A stretch of DNA of 64,000 bases from Anthoceros angustus (lineage: Eukaryota > Streptophyta > Anthocerotopsida > Anthocerotales > Anthocerotaceae). The notes beneath the pieces are model-generated. The model worked only from the letters and a program-made list of their open reading frames with translations. It was not told the DNA's origin and made no database searches. The first letter of the stretch is position 1; the number at the start of each line of letters is the position of its first letter. This document shows, in pieces, positions 12,195 to 24,030 of the stretch. Position numbers and translations under genes: made by a program. The stretch is from assembly GCA_010909165.1 (NCBI GenBank), contig MU008150.1, positions 589,116-653,115 of the forward strand. Reading direction: 5' to 3'.

Positions 12195-14012
12195 ATGACA
12201 TTGGCAGCTGTGCACGCCGCTTCAGCGGCTTCCGCGAACGGGGCGTCTGGAGATGGAGCGGAGAGGGATATGGAGCTCGAGCTCGGCCGGCTGTTGTGTC
12301 CGGTGTTGGGCAGCTGCAGATGCCGGGGAGGCTGCCCTCGAGGGCCTCAGGTCTGCTCTGCCGGGCAGCTGTTCCTGCTGCGGGGACGGCCCCGGCTTCG
12401 CTCACGATCCAGCACGTGATCGAGCTTCTGCTGAGCAAGACGGATCTGACGGACGCCCAGGCGGAGGCAGTGATGGAGGCCTGCTGGACGGAGCGGAAGC
12501 GGCTCAGATCAGCGCATTCCTGGTGCTGCGGGCCAAGGGGAGACGTATGAGGAGATCACAGGGCTGGCTCAAGCGATGTTGAAGAGGAGCGTCCGTGTTT
12601 CTGGGCTGTCAGGGACGCTGGACATTGTGGGGACTGGAGGGACGGTGCCAATACCGTGAACATTTCGACTGGAGCTTGCATCTTGGCAGCTGCTTGTGGG
12701 GCTAAGGTTGCCAAAGTTGGGAACCGGTCGTCGTCTTCGGCTTGTGGGAGTGCTGATGTCCTGGAGGCTTTGGGTGTGGCTGTGGATCTTGGGCCAGCGG
12801 GGATCAGGAGGTGCGTGGAGGAGGTAAAGGTGGGGTTTATGATGGGGCCCAGGTACCATCCTGCTGAAGCTTGTGAGTCCTGTAAGGAAATCGTTGAAGG
12901 TGAAGACCGTGTTCAACATCTTGGGGCCCATGCTGAATCCTGCCAGGTCCCCTTTGCCATTGTTGGTGTCTACTCCGAGCCTTGTAAGTCCTTGGCTTTT
13001 CTTCATGAGTTATATGGTTTCCTGCCCGTTGCCGTATGGTGTCGAGAGTCTTCCTTTTGGATCATCTGTGCATGTTTTATGGATTTTGATGCAGCACGCG
13101 TTAAAGTTGTGAATGACAAGCTAGGGTACTTCCTGTTTCACAGTCACCTGTGCTTCAGGCGGAATGACAACCATACATTAGAGAGATGGATGCGTCTTGA
13201 CTTGTATAGGTGGAGAAGATGGCGAAGGGCTGCAGCTTTTCGGGATGCAGAGGGCGCTTGTTGTTAATTCTGTTGGCTTGGATGAGATATCTCCCTCGGT
13301 ATGTGGCAGATTATGGTGGGAGTTTGTGGTTCTTGCAGTCATGTGATAGTGATGTGAGATTGTTGTATACTGGGCAGGCCCTGGGTTTGTGCTGGAAGTC
13401 TACCTGACAGCATTCGACGATTCAACTTCGACCCATGTAGGTCGCCTTAGCTGACCCATGTGTAGCTCTAATTTTATAGCCATTCTCATCTTGCCTCTCG
13501 TTGTACTCATCTCCGTATCTCTCTGTTTAGTGGACTTTGGAATACCTCGCTGGAGGATCTTCGAGGAGGAGCTCCAGATTACAATGCTCAAGTTCTACGA
13601 GATGTCCTTGCTGGAAAGAAGGGTCCAATTGCTGATTCCTTGGTATTTTTTTCCACTTGTCCTGACTGTTCTGATTGTCAATGGGTGCGGTACTTAAGCA
13701 GAGGCTTAGTCCTGGAATCATCTTCCTTCTGCTGACAGTTCGCTTGTTTCTGTCATGCAGATTCTGAATGCTGGAGCGGGACTCATGGCTGCTGGCGTCA
13801 CAAGAGACCTAGAAAGTGGGGTCACATTGGCTAGGGACGTTCACCAGTCTGGTGAAGGAAGAAAGTTCTTGATGCATGGATTGCTCTGTCTCAGGTTTCA
13901 AACGCTCTCTTTTGCATTTGTTTCTGCCTGCTTCCCCACAAGTTTCTGTCAACCGTGACATCTTCTTTCCTGTTCGCAGGAACTGAAGCTGGCGGAGAGT
14001 CTTGAAACCTGA
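12195..14012 (+). CDS. PAT1: Anthranilate phosphoribosyltransferase, plastid (tryptophan biosynthesis)
   Basis: Transfers the phosphoribosyl group of PRPP to anthranilate, the second committed step of tryptophan synthesis, in plastids. Visible parts: Ala/Ser-rich start; 'IQHVIELLLSKTDLTDAQAE' (helical N-domain); 'ETYEEITGLAQAMLKRSVRV'; 'TLDIVGTGG' then 'NTVNISTGA' (PRPP-binding glycine loop); 'ACGAKVAKVGNRSSSSACGS' (substrate loop); 'KTVFNILGPMLNPARSP'; 'ALVVNSVGLDEISPS'; 'EDLRGGAPDYNAQVLRDVLA'; 'ILNAGAGLMAAGVTRDLESG'; and a last exon ending 'ELKLAESLET' with stop at 14010-14012. Frame changes occur near 12480, 12540, 12640, 12950, 13228 and 13393. Each is cured by one extra base, mostly in a G or C run, so the gene is probably intact and the sequence faulty. 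The exact start is uncertain. Confidence 0.88.
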
Positions 14013-14439
14013 GGAAGCTTCCTTTCGGACGGGTTACTTATCAGTTCACATCTATGCTTCATCCATTCCTTCGCAAACACGTCCTCAAAGGCAAATAGTA
14101 ACTCAGATAGCAAGCCCGAGGAAACAGACTTTGAGGGTGCCCATAATGGACTTAGTAGCTGAGATAGGACTCGCAGATGCTAGATTCAGACTCTGGATCG
14201 GTGTGCACACAGCTCTTTGGCTGCATTCGCGTTGCATGTTGATACCACCAGTCCACCAGCTACTTCAAAGTCCTCTCTACTAGAAATCAAATTGTGCATC
14301 TCGAAGACTGCACATCTAGGGTTTTAGAGTCAGCCAGCCTGGCGGTCTTGAAAGTTGTGGTTTTCACCTTCATGTCACGCCGTTCTCCTGCTAAGATGGC
14401 ATCAGAGGGCAAGTATTTTCGGTCGTTTGGACCTCACGT
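14013..14439. other. Spacer between PAT1 and the DTW gene
   Basis: No gene seen. It presumably contains the PAT1 3' untranslated region and the promoter of the next gene, which lies on the same strand. Confidence 0.4.
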
Positions 14440-15654
14440 ATGCTGTCATTGAGACTGAGCATGGATGCATTGAGCCCCAGGGCCTGCTTGTGGAAACCAC
14501 CGCTGGGTGATTTGGATCCTTTCGGAATGAAGAGTGAGCAGAGCTCTGCCAACGGTGGGACAGAGTTCTCAGGCAGGTCCGCTAGCGTGTCAAGCGGGGC
14601 TGGACAAGAACAGTGTGTTGCACTCCCAGCATCTCCACAGTGGAAGAGAGAAAGGACGGAAGATTAGCCGAGGAATTAGGGAGGAGTCCAAATGGCGAGG
14701 ACATCCTTGTGGAAGAATCAGGAAGCGATGCTGCAGACGGTGTTGAGCTGAGCGAGAGCCAAGACCTAGGCGGCCCTTCTGTGTCATGTGCAGGAAGCCA
14801 GCATCTCTTTGCATATGTGGAAGGATCAAGTATGTGGTGAAGAACCAGGTTGGGGTGACCATCTTGCAGCACCCTGAGGAGAGGGACCATGCTCTGGGAT
14901 CCGCCAGGATAGCCATGCTGAGTCTTCAGAACGTTCAGCTCATCATCCTCCCGGAGGTTGATGAGCAGGTTTCTTTCAGGATCCGGTTCCTGGATCTAAG
15001 AGGAGCATTGCAGGAAGGGGAGGAAAGAAGCTGCAGGCGCAGCAGAAATATCAGGAGGTGAGCATGAAAAAGTCCGGGCGATCTAGGGTTTCTGCCTATG
15101 CTCGTTCTGCAGGCAGCTTGGATGATGGAGGAGCAGCAGGGGTCTCTGAGCGGGTGGGGAATAGTGGGGAGATGTCTGCAGTCCCATCTTGGATTAGGTT
15201 GCCGGAAGGGACAGGGCTGCTGTATCCCACTGACAATGCCGTGGAGCTGCTGCCTCATCTGCCACCCTCCATCGGAGGAGCTGAGGCATCATCCCCAGAG
15301 CTTGCTGGACTTGCAGAGATGGCAGGTAGCATCTCCCACCTCCCTGTAGTGAACCATCTCATCGTCTTGGACGGAACCTGGTCCAAGGCCCGCAGAATTT
15401 ACTGCGAGAATCCCTGGCTCCATTCTCTCCCGCACTTCAAGTTGTCATCAGCTGCACCGAGTATGTCACAGTGTGTCAGGCGGCAGCCCAAGCCTGGCTG
15501 CCTGTCCACAATCGAGAGCATTGTGTTTGCACTGCGAGTGCTGGAACCAGAAACCCAGGGCCTGGACAGCCTCCTGGACGTCTTCGACAGCATGATACAA
15601 GACCAGAAAAGATTCAAGGAGGCTAAACCCGGGTTCACAAGAATCCGATCATGA
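14440..15654 (+). CDS. DTW-domain protein (tRNA-uridine aminocarboxypropyltransferase)
   Basis: DTW-domain (TapT/DTWD2) enzymes transfer the 3-amino-3-carboxypropyl group from S-adenosylmethionine to uridine in tRNA. The Cys cluster 'CVMCRKPASLCICGRIK' near 14780-14830 fits the family's CxxC..CxC metal site. It is followed by 'VGVTILQHPEERDHALGSAR' and 'AMLSLQNVQLIILPEVD', the conserved HP.E core. The last exon has 'GTGLLYPTDNAVELLPHL', the name-giving DGTW in 'LIVLDGTWSKARRIYCENPW', then 'GCLSTIESIVFALRVLEPET' and a helical end. The N-terminal part (14440 to about 14770) is Ser/Glu rich and needs a frame change, so the start is weak; a transit peptide is possible. Confidence 0.82.
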
Positions 15655-15894
15655 GGACCGTCTGGTGCTGGCACAGAATTTGCATGCGATAGCCATCGCC
15701 AGTCCGATTTTGTAACATTAGGACGTGAGAATCCCGTGAAGGAAATGATGAACGAACGTGTGAACCGGAAGGCTTTGCCTCAAAACAACAACAACCTTGG
15801 GATCGTTGCCCGTTTCACTCCTCTGTGACCTTCGTTACTGTCCCTGTCCTGCGCGTAGACGCAATCTGTCATTGTGGGTTGAGGGTTGTGGAGG

Positions 15895-16977
15895 ATGGTG
15901 ATGGTCATGCAGATGGCGATAGCAGGCGCGGCTGCCGGTCACCAGACTGCGCCCAGGACACCAGTTACCCTCCAGGCTGTATGTCTTCCGTCCACCAGCA
16001 GAGCTTGGCTCCGAGGCAATGGCAACGGCACAGGCAAAGGCACAGGGTGTGGTAGCTTTGGAATCGTCCAGTGCCGATGTTGGCGTTTCCACAAGCTCTC
16101 CGGAGGGCACAGCCGAGCAGCCGCAAGGGCCGCCCATAATCGAGCTTCAATTTCTGTCGGTGAGCCTGGGCTTGTCTGCGCATCCAATCCAGCACATTTG
16201 CATTAGGGTTGGGCCGATTCTGTGATGCCCATTTGTGCAACATGCTGTAGCCTGATGCAGGTGGCGATGTGCAAACAGCTTCTGCAGTGAGTGGGGACAA
16301 ACTGCTGAGAACCATCATGAAGGACAGCAAGCTCGAGCTCTATGATACGTGGGTAAGCAACTTCCTGCAATCTGACACATGATCATTCCATCGCTGGTTT
16401 GATACATCCAATGGACGTGGGGAAAGTCATGAACTGTGGAGGAGGTGGGAGCTGCAGGCATTGTTCAGGTCTTTCTTCTTCAGCCTTACTGGGCTCGATC
16501 AAGTGAAGCCTCCTCTCAAGCTGACTGGAGCTCTCTAGACCCTTCTTTGACGCAGATTCTGGAGGGTCAGGAGCTTCTGAACGACAGGACGGATGCAGAG
16601 TACAAGTACTTGAAGAAGGTCAGTCCAATTTCCTAAAACGGATGTCCAAAGTATGCACCAACAACACCTGGGCTGATCATTCCGGTTGCTATTCCTTTCA
16701 CAGAAACCAGACAACTGGAGGCTTTCCTGCCAAACGATTGTTGGGGACAAGACCAACAGCGGCAAGGTGGGTGTCATGTCAATTCTGTCTTGCCGCAAGG
16801 TTTCCAGATTCCAACCCTGACCTGTTACCCCTATGGCTGCAGGTGGTCGTCCAACGACTTCCACAGAAGAAAAATGACACACTTCGTAACTGTGGTAAAT
16901 CAGGACAGCTAGAAACAAAATTTGATCGAACGAGGTGGATTCTGGAATCTCGATTCAAACCATACCATTTGTACTAA
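15895..16977 (+). CDS. PNSB3: Photosynthetic NDH subunit B3, ferredoxin-like
   Basis: Stromal 2Fe-2S-type subunit of subcomplex B of the chloroplast NADH dehydrogenase-like complex (cyclic electron flow). Exons in order: transit-like 'MAIAGAAAGHQTAPRTPVTL'; 'EQPQGPPIIELQFLS' near 16110-16160; 'SGDKLLRTIMKDSKLELYDT' near 16290-16350; 'GKVMNCGGGGSC' near 16420-16455; 'ILEGQELLNDRTDAEYKYLK' (16555-16617); 'KPDNWRLSCQTIVGDKTNSG' (16705-16765); and 'VVVQRLPQKK' from about 16843. The exon at 16420-16466 seems to lack about five bases after the second Cys, removing the expected GTC before 'IVQ'. The last exon reads 34 residues past the family's usual end; one more A in the run near 16873 would give a stop at the expected place. 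Identity is firm, ends less so. Confidence 0.85.
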
Positions 16978-17544
16978 TACGCATTCCTTGACGAATTCAT
17001 GGATAACTTGGAAACGTTGAAGTAGTCGAGGAGAGAAGCACGCAAGCAGAAGTAGGCACTGCAAACGCCAAGTGTGCCTGGCAGATTCATCGTCAGGAAT
17101 TTACCACGATTTCATCTGTCTTGGCATGCCGGGTCTTTGGAAAGCCAAGGCTCGCTTACGCGAAGGGCTTCCCCTCGCCTTCTCCTGTGACGCAATCGCA
17201 TCGACTTCTGTTGTACAAGGCACGCCCCTGCCTTATCCTGGCTGCCGCGGCTTTTTGCAGCCTGCATTCTCAAATTGGGTGGATCTGTGAGACGTTCCAA
17301 GCGGAGTTTGTTCGAATTGCAGTCGGAATTGGAATTGGGTGCTGGAGGAAGGTTGTGTGGAATCGTGCGGGAAGCCGGCCTGGTAGGTCTGGCGGAGGCC
17401 GGGAATTGGGATGTCCTCGACAATCTGCAGCAGTTTGCGGCTGCGGGAAATGATCCGGGAGCGGGTGACGGATTTGTGACGTGAATGGAGGGAGACTCCT
17501 GGCAGGGATTGAGAGTGATCAGGGGTTTGTGGTGAAAGCTCGAG
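16978..17544. other. Spacer or leader upstream of the DUF639 gene
   Basis: Open frames exist on both strands but none matches a family. It may include the 5' leader, and perhaps an upstream exon, of the DUF639 gene. A start at about 17275 was considered but not supported. Confidence 0.35.
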
Positions 17545-20500
17545 ATGGCGCTGCTGAAAAGGGCAGGGTTTTCATGGAGTCTCATGGGAGACCAGTCGGT
17601 GAAGAGCGCATACAAGGACGACAGTCAGGGAGGCTAGGGCGGACTTCGTCGGGCCGGAAGTGGATCAAGGAACTTTCTTCGCTGGCAAACGTTGTCGTGG
17701 GAAAATGTGCACGGTGAGGGCTTTTTGGTTCTGCTGTTGGATGTCGGAGTGTGCTGCAGAGTAAGGAGGATTGGAGTTGGAGAGCTGATAGTTTGCTTGC
17801 AGGATTCTCGTGTTGGATACTGAGGACTTGCAGAGGGATTTTGATGAGGCACCTGCTTCGGCTAAGCAGCCAGCACGATATGCACGCAATCTTTTGAGTA
17901 CTGCTGCTTTAAGGCGCTTGCAATTGCCACGGTTACAGACCATTTGCATGACAGGGATTTTCGGCGCTTCACGTTCGACATGATGCTAGCCTGGGACGCC
18001 CTGGTGTTGCAAATAAGCCGGCTGTGAAGGTCAGAGACTAATGCTCGATGCTGACTCTCTGATTGCCTGCAAGCGTTTACTTCTAATGGTAGCACGCATT
18101 GCATACTAGCTGGTTTATATCAGTTACGGAATGTGATATTTAACAGGCTCAAAGAAGCTGCTCTGAGGACAAGGAACTTTAGGCAGAGCATGAACTGTTG
18201 CAGCTGAGTTGTATTAACAGCGAGGGGTGGGGAATATTGCTCAATCACATGGATTCGTTAATATCCGCACCCCTACATGTCATGACAGACTGATGATGAT
18301 TCCAGCAAATCCAATCAAGGCTCCTTGGAGGTTGATGAGGATGAGGATGATGATGATGAGGACCAGCCTTGTTCTATACTGATTTGATGCCAATGCTAGC
18401 AAAGGTAATTGGGACTTGGGAAGCTAGAACTAAAACCTTTATTGCATGTGGAGGGTGTCCCTGGCCCTGGTCAGAACTGTTGGAAGATACACTTGCAGGA
18501 TGAAGCTCAATGAACTACACGCAGTGAAGCATCTTGTAATTTTCGAGTTGTGTCGTTAAACAGCAACTTGGATGGTTGACCTTTGCAGGTAGACGTTGAG
18601 AGCACAGTGGGCTTGGAATCATTTGCAAGGCTGGCCCTGCCATACCTGTGGCTGCGGATACAATAAGTGTGCACTGCCAGTTTGAAGCTCTCACCTCATC
18701 TACTGGCAATCGGCTAGCATTCCCGGTTTGGGACAAATACCTGGGAGAGCTTGACAAGTGAGGCTATTGATGTTTTGCCATTCCAGTTTCATGCAACTGT
18801 ACGTTGCCGTGTTTTTGTTTTTCCTTGTACGCAGCTTCCATATTGCAGCCTGTAAGCTGGAATTCTTCCTGCCTTAGGTCAATAAAGGCGATCAAGAAGC
18901 ACAGCAAATCTGGTCGCAACTCTTAAACTTGCACCAGGAGAGACAGTTATAGACATTGATGGAACTGCCACAACTCAGCCAGTCTTGCAACATATTGGCC
19001 TCTCTACTTGGCCTGGTCTGGGTCTGTTTCTTTTGTTGGTCGAAACTGCACTTAGTTGTCTTTCCGCACTTCACTTTTCGCCTTCATTTCCTTTGACTAA
19101 TGTGTTGCATGCTGGTATTGCAGGGCGGCTAACATTGACAGATCAAGCACTTTACTTTGAAGCAGCGGGTGTTGTATCTTATGACAAAGCTAAGAAGTAT
19201 GATCTGTCTGCTGACCTTCGCCACACAGTCAAGCCGGTGTTAACTGGTCCTTGGGGTGCTCGCCTGTTTGACAAGGCTGTGTTGTACAAGTCTCCTTACG
19301 TAAGCTTTTTTTTGTATGTTATCCGGTTTCTCAACACTTTCCTAAGCTGAAAGCTTCTAAGACAGTGAAAACCTTTTTTGCAGCCCTGAGCCGGTTGTGT
19401 TGGAGTTTCCAGAACTGGTAGGAAGAACCAGGCGTGAATATTGGTTGTCCATCATTCGAGAAGTTATCTTTGTACATCAGTTCATTAGGGGCAATCAGCT
19501 TGAAAGCGTGGGTAGAGCAGAGGCCCTTGCAAAGGCTGTCCTTGGGATTGCTCGCCTACGAGCGACAAAAGAGGTCTTCGCACATTGCCTGTAAGACCAG
19601 AAAAACTCCTAACTTTCTCATTGGCAGAAGAGATACCAGGTGGGGATCTGGTGTTGAAAGCATTAGCTGACAGGCTTCATGCAGCTGAGATTGGTAGCAA
19701 TGATTACATGGACAATTACTTCACCCGGCAAGATGGCTATCCGATTTCCTCCACGTCAGCAGTGCATGCTGTTGACAGCTTAGCTGTGAAAAATCCGAAA
19801 AGGTCACAGAAGGAGCAGCCAGTATGTGTGGGAGAGGTCCTGATTGGCGAGCTGACACCTTTGGAGAAAGTGGTAATCCAATCACGGGACAGCCATCGGA
19901 AGGTGCAGCTGGCTAAAGCTAGTGTTGACGGATTAAAAGTCGATGCCAAGGGCATTGGTACAAATTTTGCCGTACTGCAGGTAAGCCATTAGAGATGTCT
20001 TCCCATTCCCGCTTGCTTGCCTGTCCGGGTATGCCCAGATCTGTCAAAATGCAACGTCAGCTGCACGAGAGTGTGATGTTTGTTGAGGGTGTTGCATAGC
20101 TTCTCATGTTTGGGCTAACTGATAACTGCTCTGTACAGGAGTTACTTCTACCTCTCGTCAGTGTACTAACATGGTTTCAAGAACTGCTCGCTTGGGAGGA
20201 ACCAAGCAAGACTTAGCTTTGTGGACTTGTTACATATGTTGTCTACAGGTATGAAATTTTGCAGCCGTTTCAAGAGTGTTTGTTTTCTGAATCGTATGCT
20301 GCTGTAGCAAGTGGACTCTAACTTGAATTTTGGTGCAGGGATTGGTTGGACTACTGTGTCCCTTTACTGTTGTTATCAGCTGTGGGTTTGATTGTTTGGC
20401 TTCAGTTGGGCCGTCATCATGGAAATGTGGAGCTCGTGGTATCAGAAGAGCAGTGCAGCAAGCTCGCAGCAGCAAGGACTACTCCAGAGTGCCAACATTT

Positions 20501-20854
20501 TGCTGTTGAAAGTACGGTCTATCGGCTTATCGGCGTACCCACAGGTATAAACCATGCTGATTTATGATTTTACTCTTGTAGGCATTACCTGTAATCTAGG
20601 ATGTCCCTAATTGCACCCTTCGAATTTTCTTCAGGCAACGAACACTGTGTCTGCTGTCCTGTTGGGCCTAGCTCTAGTCTTCGCCTTAGTCCCTTTAGAT
20701 TCATCTTCTTGGTGGCATTCTGGGACCTCTTCACCAGGCAGCTGCAACCTGAGAGGAAAACACGGAGCGACTGATTCGCAGGTTCAGGGAATGGTGGTAT
20801 AGCATACCAGCCGTGCCAGTGCGATTTGTCAAGCCTCAGGAGGAGGTCGATTAA
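17545..20854 (+). CDS. DUF639 family membrane protein
   Basis: Plant-conserved protein of unknown biochemical role with C-terminal membrane helices. Exons include 'RKWIKELSSLANVVVGKCAR', 'ARYARNLLE' and 'FRRFTFDMMLAW' (17870-18000), an acidic loop 'DEDEDDDDEDQ' near 18340, 'STVGLESFARLA' and 'FEALTSSTGNRLAFPVWDKY' (18600-18760), 'GRLTLTDQALYFEAAGVVSY' with 'VKPVLTGPWGARLFDKAV' (19123-19300), 'EPVVLEFPELVGRTRREYWL' (19384-19445), 'FIRGNQLESVGRAEALAKAV', two hydrophobic segments 'DYCVPLLLLSAVGLIVWL' (20346) and 'VSAVLLGLALVFALVPL' (20650), and an Arg-rich tail 'LIRRFREWWYSIPAVPVRFV' with stop at 20852-20854. Frame slips at CCC runs (17998, 18635) recur. The start is the ATG of 'MALLKRAGFSWSLMG', chosen by position and uncertain. 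More than ten short introns. Confidence 0.88.
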
Positions 20855-21347
20855 CCAAGAATGGCAGATTGAGTGTTGGTTGGGAAATCTTGTCTAATAT
20901 TTCCGTCGGGTTGGCCAAACGTTTTAAGCTCCAAGGTACCTGTATATTGTGCTTGTCACTCAGTTACTTGTTGGCACGTGAACATGTGTATTTCAAATTG
21001 TGCAAGAATTCTGAGTGAGGCAGTGGTTCATCCATCTATACATTGTATACTTGCTACCAATCAGCACTCAGTTTCTTGCTCTACAGAAGCTTGACATGGT
21101 AAACATTTTGCCCATACTTGCCTACTCCTTGTAACCTGTAGCTTTGTGCGGCAACCGCGTCAACAGGGTGAGAAAAATTTACGGACAGCATCACACTGGC
21201 TTATACATCTCCACGTCAACCTAAACGTGGGCTGACACCATCTATCCTCAAGAACAAGATGCTTGTGTCCACTCGCCCTGTCATCCCCTCCGCCATACTC
21301 AACGCACATTTTGCCCTCACTGGAATTGTCAATTTCCCTATTCCTCG
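20855..21347. other. Convergent 3' spacer between the DUF639 gene and rps3
   Basis: Both neighbours end here. Nothing gene-like was seen; it should contain two polyadenylation regions. Confidence 0.45.
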
Positions 21348-22218
21348 CTACACATAGCTCACCCAAACCTTGATTCCAAGGATACCGTAAGGAAGCTGGG
21401 CTTGAGCCTGAGCGTAATCGACCTTGGCGCTGAAAGACTGCAAAGTAAGAGGACCATAACCTCGTCTTTCACTCCGAGCTATCAGCGCACCGTTAATCCT
21501 ACCTGAGCATATCACTCGGATTCCCTCCACATACGGTTCCCGTTTCAACTGCCTGAAAAGTGCTTGCGTGATGCTCCGAAACTGCTTCCTCTGCTCTAAC
21601 TGCAAACAGATGTCCTGCGCGATCAAGGAAGCACTCTGGTAGATCGACTGCATCTTCACAGCTCTCAAAACGACACTACAATTCGAAGCAGCCGACAACA
21701 CCGACGCCACTTGCTTCAAGGTTTGCGGCGCGACTTCATCCGAGGTGAAAACATGGACAGCCGTCTTCTGCGGGTAGTGATGAACAACAACCCTACCGGA
21801 CGTAACCCGGTGAAGTTTTTCCTTGGAGGCTGTACCGTGCTCAAATACTGCTTCAAGTTCACATCCTGATGCAGCAATCTGGAATAGCTCGCGCCGCCAG
21901 CAACATTGGCTTCTCTTCTCACCGCTGCAGCACCCGTGATTGCCGGGAAACACTCGGCGGATCGCCGCCATCCTTCACAAATTGGCTAACAGACTGTAGA
22001 ACAGAATCCGCGTTGAACCCCAGGTGGTTCTTACGGAAATAATGCAGCATGGCCAAGTACGTCAAGGACGGCGTGGACCTGCTTCCAGCATCTGCTTCCG
22101 GACCTGACTCTGCAGACGGCTTGGCCGCCAGCCAGCCGCTAGATCGAAGCAGGCTCTCGTGGGATCCGAAACGATTCTTCCTTGGCACCCTCGATACCGC
22201 TTTCACTACCTTCGACAT
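21348..22218 (-). CDS. RPS3: Ribosomal protein uS3, mitochondrial type, nuclear located
   Basis: The C-terminal half is the uS3 domain typical of plant mitochondrial RPS3: 'VKMQSIYQSASLIAQDICLQ', 'KREPYVEGIRVICSGRINGA', 'VDYAQAQAQLPYGILGIKVW' and the end 'VSYV'. Upstream, 'SLTYLAMLHYFRKN' resembles the conserved short motif in the middle of plant mitochondrial RPS3. The N-terminus from the ATG at 22218 ('MSKVVKAVSRVPRKNRFGSH') is rich in Arg, Lys and Ser and poor in acids, as in a mitochondrial presequence. The protein would have about 290 residues, shorter than the usual mitochondrion-encoded form. One frame change near 21960 joins the two halves. Neighbours are ordinary nuclear genes, so this looks like a functional transfer and not an organelle contig. 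A mitochondrial DNA insertion is the alternative, but the presequence and compaction argue against it. Confidence 0.82.
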
Positions 22219-22853
22219 CCCTCCCCAACGGAGGCCCCGAAGGCCGAGTCCAGTCTGCAAAGCGCTACGCAGACGCCATCCTCCACCTCCTTCGCACTGC
22301 AAAGCGACAAACCGAAAGCCAGTCGAGGTTTAGGGCTGTTCGAGTATGACGTTAGTTAATGAAGGTTAAGTCAGTTTACTTAATTTTCTACACGAATAAT
22401 TCTAATAAGGCTGGTTTCGCCAAGGCAGTCTGCCCATGGTGATCAGGGATCAGGGCACGGCGGCAGAAAACCGCTTTTTTTTTGAGAAGCGGGATTGCCC
22501 GCTCCTGTTTCCTTCAAGCCTCAGTGAGGTCGATTTCGTTGTGTAATGGGATTCCGGTGTGGATGGGAGTCTGGTTTTTGGTTCATGGGTTTGCGCACAG
22601 TCTGCCGGATCGTTTGTAGGGTAAGACAAAGGATGTGATTGAGAATTGATAACAAACCAGACTGAAATGCCTATTGTAAGAAGAATCGCAGTGAAAGAAC
22701 GGGAGCCGATCGTCGCGTCGGGTCGATGCTCATGCGAAAACACCGGCATAAATGCAGCTCTGCTTGTATGTAGAAATCTAATTAGAAAAACAAGCCGCAT
22801 GAGGGTCAGTCCCGCTAATGTGTTACGCGTTGATTCTCCATGTGCAGATATGA

Positions 22854-22927
22854 GACGGCCAAGCTTCCGCCCATTCGTAGAACTTAGCAAGAGCTAAGTG
22901 CTACGAAATCACGGAAGCTTGGTCGTC
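22854..22927. repeat. 35-base inverted repeat with a 4-base loop
   Basis: Left arm 22854-22888 and right arm 22893-22927 are inverted copies matching at about 29 of 35 positions. Both carry 'ccaagcttccg' and 'acttagc', and the loop is AAGA. The stem is far longer than a bacterial-type terminator, and its tiny loop is unlike a plant microRNA precursor. A small foldback element or a recent inverted duplication is more likely. Confidence 0.75.
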
Positions 22928-23862
22928 TTTGCAAGCATTCACTTTGAAATTCTACAGCTATCAAGCTTCCATCTGAACTCGCAGGGTTAAACCATGGAAG
23001 AGGATAAATTAAATCTATGATAAACAATACAACAAACTCACAAAACTTAAAAAGATACCACAACACACACAACTACTCCTAATAAGATATCTCAATACCT
23101 AGCTTTACTCGGCACCACAATTTGGTATGTAGGAACACTACATGTATAGTATAATATCGAGGATTATGCACTTAATATCGATGATATACAATATTCTACT
23201 AATACTAGTCTAGTATATTTGGTAATTAGTTCAAGGTATCAGGGCTCAAAGAACCTAAAAGTATGAGATTGAAAATTTATTTATTTATTTATAAAATTTT
23301 TAATATATTTTTAGGTAATTTATTCTTTTTACTAATTTTCTTTGAAGTTCAAGTGGCAACGCTATGTCATAAGGTTGGATCGACACTCTTACAGAACACA
23401 CGGGTGGCATGTGGAGTGTACAAAACTACCTTGGTATGTTCATGTATTAGAGCTTTGGTTAAGGCATGGATCACTGTTACCAACTCTTATCATCAATAAC
23501 TTCGTGATAAGCCAAAATAACTTCTTGTTTTTGTTTTTTTATATCACCTTTTTTTTTTCTCTTCTAGGATTTGACCTGTTCCACTATTTATGTACCTTCC
23601 TTTTGTTTCTTTCTTCGTCTATGTTTCCATATTTAGAGATCATTTGAGTACCATAAATTTCATGCTTGGTGTATTCGAGTTTAGACCAAAGCTTGAGAAA
23701 ATAAGAACTTTGTGAATATATGCTTAGGATGACTCAGTGCAATCTCTATCGCTTTTTGGGTCTTTTTGAGTCTTCCTTTGCTTAGGTTGTTGGCCGAGAG
23801 TTCCTTTTGTTTGCCTCCTGGAGGTTCATTTCACACATTTCATATACTTGTTCTGCTTTTAT

Positions 23863-24030
23863 TACACTCCTTTGATGATGTTCTTCTTCATAAAGTGTGT
23901 ACAAACTTTTCCAGCAAGGAAAAACTAAGCTTGTTCTCCTTTTATTACACTCCCTTGATGAACTATATTGTAATATCTCTTTTTTATAAAGTGTGTACAA
24001 ATTTTTCATCAAGAAAAAAACTAAGTCGCA
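23863..24030. repeat. Tandem duplication of about 80 bases
   Basis: Two imperfect head-to-tail copies each containing 'cttttattacactcc', 'gatga', 'ataaagtgtgtacaaa' and 'aaaaactaag'. AT-rich, with no coding sense. Confidence 0.7.

Noticed and set aside
17112-17615. A 167-residue minus-strand frame
   Set aside because: It overlaps the leader and first exon of the DUF639 gene and shows no family features.
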